Assembly (NCBI GenBank): GCA_001683735.1
Contig: LUGG01000001.1
Coordinates: forward strand, 186,001-250,000
DNA: 64,000 nucleotides
DNA from: Grifola frondosa
Taxonomy: Eukaryota > Basidiomycota > Agaricomycetes > Polyporales > Grifolaceae
Direction: 5' to 3'
Under the pieces are notes generated by a model, which saw nothing but the letters and a program-made list of their open reading frames with translations, ran no database searches and was not told the DNA's origin. Below are positions 11,286 to 21,828 of the stretch, one piece after another. The translations under genes and the position numbers were made by a program. Within the stretch, counting starts at the first letter, position 1. Every line of letters begins with the position of its first letter.

Positions 11286-13175
11286 TTAGATCGGGATACC
11301 GAGGTTGACCTGGATAGCCTTGACGGACGTGTAGCTGACGAGACGACATTAGACTCGAATGTTCTCAGAATTGCAGTAGATGTACTCACTTCGCCAGGGC
11401 ATACTCGCCAAGCTCGCGGCCGATACCAGACTGCTTGTAGCCGCCGAAAGGGGTCTGCGCATACAGTGTGTTCGCGACGTTGACCTGGACAAGCAGCGCA
11501 TTCAATAAAAAGCAAACGGAAGTGTTGAGGAGGACAAACTCACCCATACAGTGCCCGCCTTCATCTTGTGAGCGGTTGTCAGCGCGCGATCGATATCTTG
11601 CGAGAACACCGCAGCCGCCAGGCCATAGACGGAGTCGTTCGCCAAGCGAACAATGTCGTCGTCGTCGTTGAATTTGATGATAACACCGACGGGGCCGAAG
11701 ATCTCCTCGCGCACGATCCTCATGTCAGGCTTGGTGTCGGTGAAGATCGTGGGCTGGAGGAAATATCCTTCTGACCCGACGCGCTCGCCGCCGAAGTGGA
11801 CGGTCGCGCCTTCCTCCTTGCCGGACTTGATGTAGCTCATGATACGCTGTGTCACAGTATGTCGGCGTCGCTCACCATAAGAAAAATACAGGGACGCACG
11901 TTGAACTGAACCTCAGATACCATGGGGCCCTGGTAGGACTCGGCCTCGAAAGGATCGCCGACCTTTAGAGATTTGCTGTATTCAGTGAATTTCGCGAGGA
12001 ACTCGTCGTAGATCTTCGCGTGAACGAAGATGCGAGAGCCGGCGCAGCAACATTGTCCGTGGTTGAAGCTACCGGGCACACTCAGCGCATGCGAAAGAAG
12101 CGAGGAGACGAGTACTTACTAGATACCATGCGCGGCCCAGTGGACAGCCCTCTTCATGTCCGCATCGTCGAAGATGATCGTTGGGCTCTTGCCTCCGAGC
12201 TCGAGCGTAACGTTCTTCAAGTTTGTTTTCGCGGCGGTCTCCATGATTTTGCGGCCCACCAGCGTGCTGCCCGTGAACGCGACCTGAACAAGAAATCAGT
12301 GCGCTGCAGTCAGGAGAAAGGTGCTGCAAAACGTACCTTATCGATGTCCATGTGCTCAGTGATGGCCTGGCCGACAGTGGAACCGAGGCCATTGACGATG
12401 TTAACGACACCAGGAGGGAAGCCTGCCTCGTTGATGAGCTTCGCGGTGAAGAGGGCGGTCAGAGGTGTGAACTCGGACGGCTTGAGGATGATCGTGTTGC
12501 CAGTAGCAAGTGCGGGCCCGATCTTCCACGCGACCATCATCACTGCCCACATCGCCGATTAGACGAAACAATCGCAAACGCGAATCGAGAAAAAGAGCCA
12601 CTCACGAGGGAAATTCCATGGGATGATCTGCCCTACAACGCCGATGGGCTCGTGACGGGTGTAGGTGAGCTTCGCCTCGGAGGTCTCGATGGTGTTGCCC
12701 TGGATCTTGTCTGCCCAGCCGGCATAGTACCGCAGGCAGCCGATCGAGTTGGGGACATCCGCCTTCATGGCCCAGCCGAAGGTCTTCCCGTTGTCGAGCG
12801 CCTCCAGCGCGGCGTACTCCTCCGCGTGCTGCTCCATGAGATCTGCGAGCTTGTTCAGGAGGCGCGAGCGCTGGACGCCAGTCGCGTGCAGGCCCCATAC
12901 GGTGTCGAAGGCCTTCTGCGCGGCCTTGACGGCGAGGTCGACGTCGTCCTTCGTGCCCTCGGAGATCTTGGTGACGACCTTACCCGTAGATGGGTTGACC
13001 ACACTACATAAGCAAGTGAGTGAGGTTCAGGGGAGAGTAAGAAGGTGAATACGTACTCGAGGGTCGTTTTCTTGATGCCGTCGACGAACTTGCCGTTGAT
13101 GAACAGCCCGGTGGGGACGGACACTTCGCCCTTGAAGACGGCGGTATCGAACTTGTGTACAAAAGTCGCGGGCAT
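11286..13175 (-). CDS. NAD(P)-dependent aldehyde dehydrogenase (ALDH superfamily, about 500 residues)
   Basis: The start [16 protein letters not shown] is followed by [24 protein letters not shown], the motif IIPWNFP, the cofactor strand [10 protein letters not shown], the general-base Glu in TLELGGKSP, the catalytic Cys in GQCCCAGSR, and EEIFGPVG. The C terminus reads [14 protein letters not shown] before TAA. All residues needed for oxidation of aldehydes to acids are present, and the protein should be cytosolic; no targeting peptide is seen. About eight exons are split by short introns. Sequence order and length fit ordinary fungal class 1/2 ALDHs used for acetaldehyde or aromatic aldehydes; the natural substrate cannot be told. 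Confidence 0.95.
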
Positions 13176-13228
13176 GGTGGGTGGGAGTATCGGAGGATGG
13201 TTAATGTCCGCCTCTTAAAGGTAAGCGT

Positions 13229-13236
13229 ATTTATAC
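13229..13236 (-). promoter_or_regulatory. TATA box of the aldehyde dehydrogenase gene
   Basis: TATAAATA on the minus strand lies about 55 bp upstream of the ALDH start codon, a credible distance for a core promoter element. A well-formed TATA fits a regulated, highly expressed metabolic gene. Confidence 0.55.
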
Positions 13237-14187
13237 GTAGACAGGGGAAATGTTCCCAAGAGGCACCACTATTAGTACACTATTAGTGATCATTCACGAC
13301 TTCATTTGGCGATTCCCCGCAACGCCTCCAAGTCAGGGATCCGGGGTTCCGGTATACGCAATCTGATCAGCTGGCATGCGCGGTGTACGCCGCGCGTTTG
13401 TCCATGTGCCCATTACTCCTGGCGGATTGGGCCAAGCGTGAAACCTGTGATGCGCGCAGCAACGGGGGATAGATCTGCTCACCCGCATTGTTACAGTACT
13501 GTCTGGACAATCGTTCAGACGCGACCATCCGAAAGACCATTCGACGATGGGAAGATGCTCGTCGTGCTACTCTCAATCAATGTGGCTCCGGGCGCTCACG
13601 CCGCTGACAGAGCGGCCTGAACGTTTCCTGTCATTCCCAGCGCTGAGAACATGAAGCGCTGACTATTGCGGTCGTGTACAACATTGCTTATCAGGGAGTT
13701 CTCAAGAAGGCCAGTTAGACTCAGAGTTCGTCATGAAGCTCTACACAGGTGCAATGACTTCACAAGCAGTGATTGGTTCAATGCGGTAACGTGCGGTTAT
13801 CGTCCTAATCTGATTAACCTCTATTTCGCGCCAAGATCGGGGTAATATGGGGGGAGGTTGCTAAGTCGCAAAGCATCAAGGGCAGAGACAAGGATGTTTG
13901 AGACGGAAGCATATATCGCACGAGGGTAAAATTGGTCCAAGAAGCCCTAGAAGTTCGAAGAAGATAGCGGCAGAACTTGACTTCATGACATTACTGGCAT
14001 CTTTCATCATTTTTGTGGGGAAAAGGGTGCGGAAATATCATTCCACGGGACGGACCGACTATCCGTGCGATATGATGGACTCAGTGGATGCTTCTAAATC
14101 ACATATCATTCGCACGGCATGACAAAAAAGCTTCTGCCTTCCCATCAACAAGTGGCGCCCAGAAAACCAGCGAGCAGTCTCACCTCG
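13237..14187. other. Intergenic, no gene supported
   Basis: Upstream region of the ALDH gene and downstream region of the acetyltransferase gene. Scattered short frames only; no repeat or RNA gene noticed. Confidence 0.5.
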
Positions 14188-15139
14188 CTACCTCTCCAGC
14201 ACTCGTAATTGGCCACTTCGCCACCGACACAAGCTCGCGTCCGCACCAACGAAACGCAGCTCGACTTCCTCAAATACAGCTACTCTCTTTGTAATCGCAA
14301 ACCCCAGCTTCTCAAATAAGCGTATGCTCGGCGCGTTCTTCTCGCCAATACGCACAACGAATCTTTCTCTGGACACTGGCAATGGATGGGGTGAACGGGG
14401 CGAGCTGGCGTACACAGCATCAGTTGCAGCGCCGCGATTGCTAAGCCCCGTCCCGAATTCTGGCTCTGAGCCATATGCATCAACATCATTTAGTTCTGGC
14501 AACGGATAGTCTCGCACACCTGCTATCATAATCTCCACTTCCGCCTCAAAATCCTCATCCAACGGAGAACCCTTCAGGAAGAGATTCACGTCGCCTATCA
14601 TGGGCAGGTCGCGCAGGAGATCAGGAGTCCACGCGAGCGCGGGACCAGACGCAGGAGCAGCGAGAATAATGAACGTGAGCTGCTGATAGTACGCGCAATT
14701 CGTGATTGCATGTCAGACGGAGCTCCGAGACGTGCAGGGGTCGTGGAAGAAGACGCGCACTATCTTCATCTGTCTGCCACTTATCTGAATGATGGGTGCT
14801 GATCAGCAGGCGCGTTCACACAAGGGGAGTAGAGGGGGGAGATAATGCTCACTCTGCATCGCATACTCCTCTTCGAGGGTCAACGGCTCGCTCGCAGTCA
14901 GCTCACGCAATTCGGGGCTCGTCATCCACTCATGGTACCTCTGCCCCACAAAATATTACATGAGCCAGAACGAAACATCGTTACGATACTGCTGCGCACT
15001 GACGGCTACATGTTCCGCTCTACAAAAAGACGAAGTTACATCGGAGCAGCGAAGGAAGGACTAACCAGGTATGTACATACTTGTAGGGAACCAGGATTAC
15101 ATCCGAGTCGATTATGATCGTGTTCTCGTTCGCCCGCAT
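14188..15139 (-). CDS. GNAT acetyltransferase, NAT9-like, with a disturbed acetyl-CoA loop
   Basis: Exon 1 (from 15139) reads MRANENTIIIDSDVILVPYK, followed after introns by AEHVA and RYHEWMTSPELRELTASEP, NKWQTDED, LTFIILAAP, MIGDVNLFL, VEIMIA and KNAPSIRLFEKLGF. This block order is that of the eukaryotic NAT9 family. GNAT enzymes bind acetyl-CoA through an R-G-x-G-x-A/G loop; here that loop (near 14430-14465) appears in a different frame (GRGLAIAALQLML). Compared with the decayed paralog at about 20.2 kb, 2 bp and then 1 bp seem lost, so the frame is regained but about a dozen residues are altered. Either the enzyme is impaired or the assembly has paired indels. Confidence 0.75.
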
Positions 15140-16791
15140 CTCGGAGGGTTGTGATATGGCAGACCCGAGTAGGTGAACCTGAATGGGACGGAGCAAGATC
15201 GATGTCCAGGGTGTTCTCGACTGTTCTGCGAGAACACGCGTATGGGGCCCCGCTCGACACCACCTGATCGATGGAGCGACGAGCGGGTGGCTACGGATGG
15301 CCGAAATCCGAGTGCTTGGCTGTATCTTGCCTCGAGAGAAGGAGTCAGAATCGATTCAATGTATGCTAACGACGATGTCCTCACTGTGGTCTCGACCCGA
15401 ACTGTGTTAGGGACGTTGGGAGTTGCAGGACGACACGAGTGGTCGAATTAGACTTGCTGCTACTCTCGAACGAACAGTTTGGACACATCTATATATATTT
15501 GCCTTTATTTGTTCTTTTCCTAAAAAGGTGGCGCTCCGAGAGCGGCGCGCTTGTTTTCGACTCAACGAAGTCTATTCTTTTTTACGACAGCTCATATATG
15601 TTATTCTCGTAGATATCCAGCTTGACCACACGCAGTTGATAACTAGTAACTGCTGATACTATGTAGTGCCTTCTCCGTATTCGAGCTTCAAATTTTCCTA
15701 TGTATACTCATTTTCTACATCTTCGCAAGGGACGTTAGCAATTTCTACGCTCAGTCTAGTTTCCAGCAAAGCTATGCGAGACTGTCTTGCAAATGCGTGA
15801 TTTTCACTAGGCTATGTCTTCATGTTCTCAGATTTTCGGTGCAATAACTGACTGAAAGTGTTGTTCAGTGTCTGAATTGGTAAAAGGGAGCCCCTCACGC
15901 GCGTCGACAATGATCTTCAGCAGAACGACAAGAGTGGTTCATCTAATTGTGAGTCACCACATGTGACCATATGCACTCGATGTCCGAAGTCTGCTGGCGG
16001 TTTCCCTCTTAGAGGCGCTATAGCGATGTATGCTGTGCATATACATGGGATTTCGGTGGCACAAGGCATCTATAATATTCTATTGTAGAGAGTGATAGGT
16101 GGGTCCGGCGGAGAAGGGGAAAATCGAGGACATTGCGGATGCGCTTGTGCCTGTGCGGTCCGTGTTCCTCCCTCACATTCAATTTTCTAGTCATGACTGT
16201 ATTTTGCAGATACGAATTTTCGGGTCGCCAAAGTCCGTGTTCTGAGGTTCCACGACAGTCGGTACAACGATGATGCAGAGTTGCACTTCGCTGCAATGCA
16301 TGTTGCTGCGCAACGGCAGAACATCATTGTACTCTTCCGCAGTCGTCACACGTCTTTCGATGCGTGGTTTCATGTCGGCCAACTTGCAAATTACTCGGAT
16401 ACACAGCCTGTGGTTCGGCTTCTTCCAATGTTCCCGTTCAACCATTGGGTTGTCTATTTACAGCTGCCGTTTGCGCACCCTTCCGTGATGTTATCACCTT
16501 CGGAGAAGATATCTTGCCGACGGGCAATGCTCTACTTGTTCATCTCACTGACGTTTGAATGGTTGCGACGACAATTTTCCTTTGTATTCTCGGCGTGGCG
16601 GTACTGAGGCTACATTTGCTTCCCAGTAAATTCAATGGTGTTTGGAAAACTGTGCTTCTGGGAATATCATAGCATAGATACAATCAACAAGCTCGCGAAA
16701 CCGAGGAGACGAGTGCGGTGATGTTGTCCTCGAGGGTAGATATATCAGACCATAAGAGCAGGATCCCCCGTCTTTCGAACTATCTCATATC
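15140..16791. other. Intergenic; proximal part duplicated at 20.8-21.9 kb
   Basis: The first roughly 250 bp, including the stretch around 15303-15385, recur beside the second acetyltransferase copy. Distal to that I see short frames only and no recognisable gene. Confidence 0.5.
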
Positions 16792-18472
16792 ATGTCATCC
16801 ACTGCCAGTGCTGTAGATACTCAGCAAAAGTGAGTGGTGCTCCCAACAATGTTTCCTCATCTAACATATCCTATTTCGGACAGCTTCATTGACGTATGTT
16901 GCGCTATATCAGTAACCAGTCAGTACTCAGTGCTTCATTTACAATCTCATGTCGTTTTCCCATTTCTATTCGTCGCAGCTCTTCTGGTCTATGAATACCT
17001 CGTCACTTTTGATCGTGAATATCAACTTGTCTGGAAGCGACAATTTTCGGCAGCCACCGTACTGTTTTTTTCTTGCAAGATATCCTTTACTTTTAGATAA
17101 CATTCTTACCCTTCCAACAATATATCCGCTGTCAACAAGGGTACAGTTCTTGCTCTAATTTGCTAAACTGTCTTTGTCTACTCATAATTCCAGAGCTGTT
17201 CTGCGTTGGTTTGGTTAGTGACAGCTTTGGAGTTGTCCTTCATATTTCTGGTGACCTGTAAGTGTCCTGTCTGTCCGATGTTCTCATTTCTGACCAGCTG
17301 TTTGTATTCTGTGAAGTATTCTCAAGTGTCCGAGCATATGCATTGTCTGGTCGTCAATGGCGAATCACTTCGCTGATTTTCATATTGTCACTGGTCCCTT
17401 TCGGCATTATACTGGTGATCCCTATCCTCTGCATTGAGCTTGGCACGCCATTAATGTGCAACACACGCTTCTAGTTTTCAGATGTGCGGCAAGCAGTGGT
17501 CGTAGCTCCACCCCCCATCAATTGCACGTCGTTCGAATTGTTCTCACCGGAGTTCGGAAATATGTCTGTAAAATTCATTCACGTCGCTGCAGCTCATCAA
17601 ATGAATCCGTTTGTGATATAGATATATGTAGTGCAGTCTCGCTCAAGTCCTCAGCTTATGCGATAGCCCCAGTGGTGTATGTAGACCGTTCAACAACAAT
17701 ATTGCGGACACACTTGTTCTCGCAATAACTGTACGCCAGACGTACTGGAGAAGACGAGCTAGCACAGAGGCTAATCTCCACACACCATTCCATACGTTGA
17801 TCTTGAGGGACGGTTAGTTTGTCTTTTCTCCCTTGAGACGTGCACCCACCTGATGCAGCTCCATCAGGTACGATATACTTCTTGTAGGTTACTAGTCATA
17901 GTCAAGACAGACCAGATGTTATTTGACAATGATGCATTCGATAGAGCTTTATTGGTGATAAACGTTGCAGATATTGTATTTACATGCTTGGGGGAATACT
18001 TCGTATGTGGCTTTATCTCTAATCCCCACTGATCCTCACTCAAGGGCTTATGTATCATCATCAGGAATCGCCTCCATATATTAGCTCTTTTATTAACCCG
18101 TCAGCATCTCTAATTAATTGCGCTTCATTTCAATTTCGACATCCGTTATGATACAGAATAACATCAATTATCATATCACGGTTCCTGCTCAATCTCCGCG
18201 AGGTTGATGTATCCCAGCGCGGCACCGAAGATCCGAGTCGCCCATCGTTTGTCGGCACTGTCCAATTTGCAGCTTTCGTTGAATCGTTAGGTGCCCCTCT
18301 CGACCACGAATTCTCGTTCTCTGCGATCGATCCCGACTCTTTGGACGAGCAGGGAGCTGGTGGAGAGAGCGAGCACGAGGACGTGTTGGACCACGACGAG
18401 GAAATGATATTGGGCCGGATCAGTATTGGGATCACTGAAGCCGAACCTGGTCCATCCGGAGTCAGGGATTAA
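16792..18472 (+). CDS. DUF6533-type multi-pass membrane protein, with frame damage
   Basis: The start MSSTASAVDTQQ joins FIDVCCAISVTT and then LLVYEYLVTFDREYQLVWKR, the DUF6533 hallmark. Hydrophobic segments follow: LDNILTLPTIYPLSTR, WLVTALELSFIFLVT, LIFILSLVPFGIILVIP. Later come WRRRASTEANLHTPFHTLILRDGTIYFL and an acidic tail ending EAEPGPSGVRD. DUF6533 proteins are abundant, poorly characterised 6-7-pass membrane proteins of Agaricomycetes. A run of seven T at about 17064-17071 shifts the frame within the first conserved block, and the junction near 17260-17300 does not keep phase, so this copy may be a pseudogene. A shorter tandem copy lies just downstream. Confidence 0.6.
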
Positions 18473-18954
18473 GCTATGAAGATATATTCCTTCGGTTCGT
18501 GTGGCATTCCTTTCTCACCGATCTATCGTATTTGCTGATGACTTGACCTGAAGGAGGACACATACGAGGGGTGTGTCGGGTGTTGCTGTTCGAAGTTGCT
18601 TTCTTGGAGCATTGTTGCTTGGTGTTGGAATTCATGAAGGCTTGTCGCCGCATGGTCATATCATATGTGTAAGTTCAGACTGTCGCTATATTTAATGTTG
18701 GAGAAGCATTTGTGACCGAGAATGTGACCAACAATTCTTTGCGTTAAGGTCAAGTATTCGTTCCCACCTTCATATGGTTTCGAACTTGGCCCCGGTTGGG
18801 AGGTATGCTCGCCACCCAATCCGCGCGAAGACGTGTACCCACTCACCCTCGCCGAGCGTAGAGCTCCCTCAGCACTTCTCCCCAGACCTTCATGTTCGTT
18901 TGCGTCTGTTGTTTCTTCCGATCCAAAGTTTCAAAGTATCCGTACGATCTTCTC

Positions 18955-20055
18955 ACTTCTGTTGTATTCTGTGAAGCATTCTCAAGTCTTCGAGCATGTG
19001 CATTATCTGGTCGATAAGATCAATGTCAATGAAGCGATTTGCCATTGACGTGATCAATAGCGAATCGCTTCATTGATATTCATCCTTTCGGCATTACTGG
19101 TGATCCTTCCTCTGCATTGCGCTTGACATGTAATTGACGTTGCGACACATGCCTCCAGTTCGCAGTTGTGCAGCAAGTAGCGATAGCGACTCTTGTAGCT
19201 CCACCTCCCATCAATCGCGTGTCGTTCCAATTGTTCTCTCCGGAGCTTGGAAATATGTCTGTGAAATTTACTCATATCATTGCAGCTCGTCAACTGATTC
19301 CTATGTCATACAGACGTTTGTAGTGTACAATATACTTCCTGTAGGTCACCAATAATCAAGACAGACGCACTGTCCGATTTGCAGCTTTCGTCGAACCCCT
19401 CGGCGCTCCTCTGGACCACGAATTCTCGTTCTCTGCAATCGATCCCGATTTCCTGGGAGCCAGTGGAGAGCACGAGCGCGAGGACGTGCTGTACAGCGAC
19501 GAGGAAATGATGTTAGGCCAGATCAGTATTGGGTTGAACCTAGCCCATCCGGAGTCAGGGAGTAAGACATATTTTCTTTCGGTTCGTGTGGCATTGCGAT
19601 CTCATCGATCTCTCACTTGCTGATGCTGAAGGAGGACATTGCGCCGGGCGTCGGTGTTCATTGCTCAGTATTGTTGTTTGGAGTTGTAATTTATAAAGGC
19701 CTGTCATCGCATGGTCATATCATGTGTGCAAAATTGGAACCTCACTATATCTTGAGCAGCATTTGTGAACGGGGATGTGACCAAGTCGTCCCGGTTGTGC
19801 ATTACAACCGATGAGATAACGATGGAGAATTTCTACAGACATGCAGGTCTGTGTCGATGCTCGATAAATATATTCGCCACCCCAAATCACCAAGGGAAAG
19901 AGATTGAACAAGGCCATCATCGCGACGCTGTACATCCACCTAGCCAAGCCCTCAGCCACCTACTGTCTGTAGGAGCGCACGACAATTCTTCGCGCTAAAA
20001 TCGTGTGTCCGTTCCCCGCCTCCATACGTGTATCGGATCAAACTTGGGACGGTAT
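18955..20055 (+). pseudogene. Decayed tandem copy of the DUF6533 gene and its 3' flank
   Basis: From about 18955 the sequence matches the upstream gene from about 17298 onward (FCEVFSS-type segment, the cysteine-rich loop, then the acidic C-terminal tail with DHEFSFSAIDPD). Two internal blocks of roughly 240 and 340 bp are missing, frames are broken, and no 5' part with the YEYLVTFDRE hallmark exists. The matching 3' flank extends to about 20055. It is a DNA-level tandem duplicate that has lost coding capacity. Confidence 0.65.
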
Positions 20056-20125
20056 GCCCCGCACCCAAACTGCGCAAAGACACGTACCACTTGGTCACTA
20101 TCACCGTTGACCCCTTCAAGGCATT

Positions 20126-20975
20126 CGCATACTCGGCGCGTTCTTCTCGCCAATGCTTTCCGTGGGAACTGGCAACGAGCGTGGAGATGCGGGCGAGGTG
20201 GCGTACGACCGCACCAGTCGCAGCGCAACAGAAGCTAAGCCCCGCCACCAAAACTCTGGCTCCGAGCCACGCACAGCTCGCGTTCACCGTTCTCGCCGCC
20301 CCCGCACTGCGCGGACTAGGCCAGCGAGCGACGGCTGTCCGTTACAGCACCAGAACGAACCAAGCAAGGCTGATCGTGCTTCTCATCGTCTCTCCCTCTC
20401 TTGGTCAAATTGCCTCTGCATATAGTGCGCGCAATTCAATTCGCGATCGCATGGCAGACGGAGCTCCGAGAGGTGCAGGGGCGCGGAAGGGGACGCGCAC
20501 TTAGCATTATCTTTGTCTGGCTGCTACTTATCTGGATGATGGGGTACGAGTGATCAGAGGGCGCGTTCGCACGAGGGGCGGAGATAGTGCTCACCCTGCA
20601 TCGCATCGCATACTCCTCTTCGAGAGTCCTCACGAAATTCGGGGCTCGTCATCCATTCGTGGTACTTCTACCCACAAAGATGACATGAACGAAATACCGT
20701 TACAATAGCACTGCCGCGCACTGCCGGCAATAGAGGGCGAAAACGAAGGGAGGACTAGCCAGGTATATACATACTCATAGAGAACCAAGCGCATTTCGGA
20801 GGGCTCTCTAGAAGTGTGCCGTATAACAAACCCGAGGAGTTGAACCTGAATGGGACGGAGCAAGATAGAGCAAGATCGATGTTCTGGGCTGTTCTGCGAG
20901 AACATGCATATGGGGCCCCACTCGACCCCACCTGATCGACGGAGCGACGAGCGGGTGGCTACGGGTGGAAATCCG
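20126..20975 (-). pseudogene. Decayed duplicate of the NAT9-like acetyltransferase gene
   Basis: Recognisable parts of the gene at 14.2-15.1 kb recur in the same orientation, with introns and 5' flank. The block EPEFWWRGLASVALRL is in frame here, unlike the first copy. The copy lacks the C-terminal third (homology stops near 20126), has a stop in place of the Trp of KWQTDED, and has deletions around the MIGDVNLFL block. Its upstream flank is interrupted by the transposon at 20976. Confidence 0.7.
20967..20975. repeat. Left 9-bp target-site duplication GGAAATCCG
   Basis: GGAAATCCG directly precedes the terminal inverted repeat; the identical 9-mer follows the other end at 21820-21828. The homologous region near 15305 has a single GAAATCCG with no insertion. 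Confidence 0.75.
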
Positions 20976-21819
20976 TAGTCTCGGAACCAGCCGTTCTACC
21001 CTATCGGACTCCCAATCGGAGAGCGAAAAACATCAGCACGGGTCCGGGGTAGAACGTCTGGTGAATTTGGTATAGAGGGGGGGGGGTTGTCACATTCACG
21101 TGCTCTTTGACGCGTCTGACGCGAGTGTTTACGCGCTGCAATCTTGCGTTTCTGCTGTGTTCCCGCTTGTTCCCGCCCCTTTTGGTATATATATATTATC
21201 AAAATTAGCACTGCTACGACACTCTGTAAATCCCCTTTCTTCTCTGGCACAACTGTTTATACTTCTGTGAGGTTTTGCTTACTTTAAGTTAGCATCCAAT
21301 TCTGGGCTGTTTCCCGAACAACTTATATTTATTCTTGCCACCTCTGCACTCCAAGTCAGCAGGGGTGATGTGCATGCCATCGGGGTCGGGGTTGAGGAAG
21401 TCGAGGAATGAGTGGGAGCTCCGCAAAGGTCGCGCTCGAGCTGCGTTTGTCGGCGGCGCTGCGCCGCCGTGAGCAGCAAGGCAGGCGGGAGACATACTGC
21501 GCTGAAGCCGTCCAGGATGCGAAAACGACGCGGGAGTGTTTCGGGCATGCTAGTACATAAATAATATATATTTTTGGGCATATTTTCAGTGGAGTTTTGC
21601 GAGAGGAACGGAGGAAATGCGCTTGATGTTGAGAGAGATAATGCGCGCTTGACGCGACAGGTCACAAGCGTGATGAACCCCCCCCCTCTATACCAAATTC
21701 ACCAGACGGTATAGGGTGTGTCCGTGCTGCTGTTTTTCGCTCTCCGGTTTGAACTCCGAAGGGGGAGCACGTGATCCCGGTGGCACGCTCACACCCTATG
21801 CCGTCTGGTTACGAGACTA
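20976..21819. mobile_element. Non-autonomous long-TIR DNA transposon, 844 bp, MULE-like
   Basis: The ends are TAGTCTCGGAACCAG and the reverse complement TAGTCTCGTAACCAG. The inverted similarity continues inward: a CGGAGAGCGAAAAACA block and a CGTCTGGTGAATTTGG block followed by a run of nine or ten G, near 21017-21086 and 21676-21745. One arm carries an indel of tens of bases. A 9-bp target duplication flanks it. Long TIRs plus a 9-bp duplication are typical of Mutator-like elements; hAT (8 bp) is the alternative. The interior has no transposase; a 128-codon minus-strand frame at 21279-21665 matches nothing I recognise and might be captured host sequence. Confidence 0.8.
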
Positions 21820-21828
21820 GGAAATCCG
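21820..21828. repeat. Right 9-bp target-site duplication GGAAATCCG
   Basis: Identical to the 9-mer at the left end of the element. After it the duplicated host sequence (AGTGCTTGGCTG) resumes exactly as at about 15311. Confidence 0.75.

Noticed and set aside
12020..13011. Plus-strand frames of 180 and 219 codons
   Set aside because: Antisense to the well-supported aldehyde dehydrogenase exons.
20028..20504. 158-codon plus-strand frame
   Set aside because: Mostly antisense to the decayed acetyltransferase copy and its flank; no independent support.
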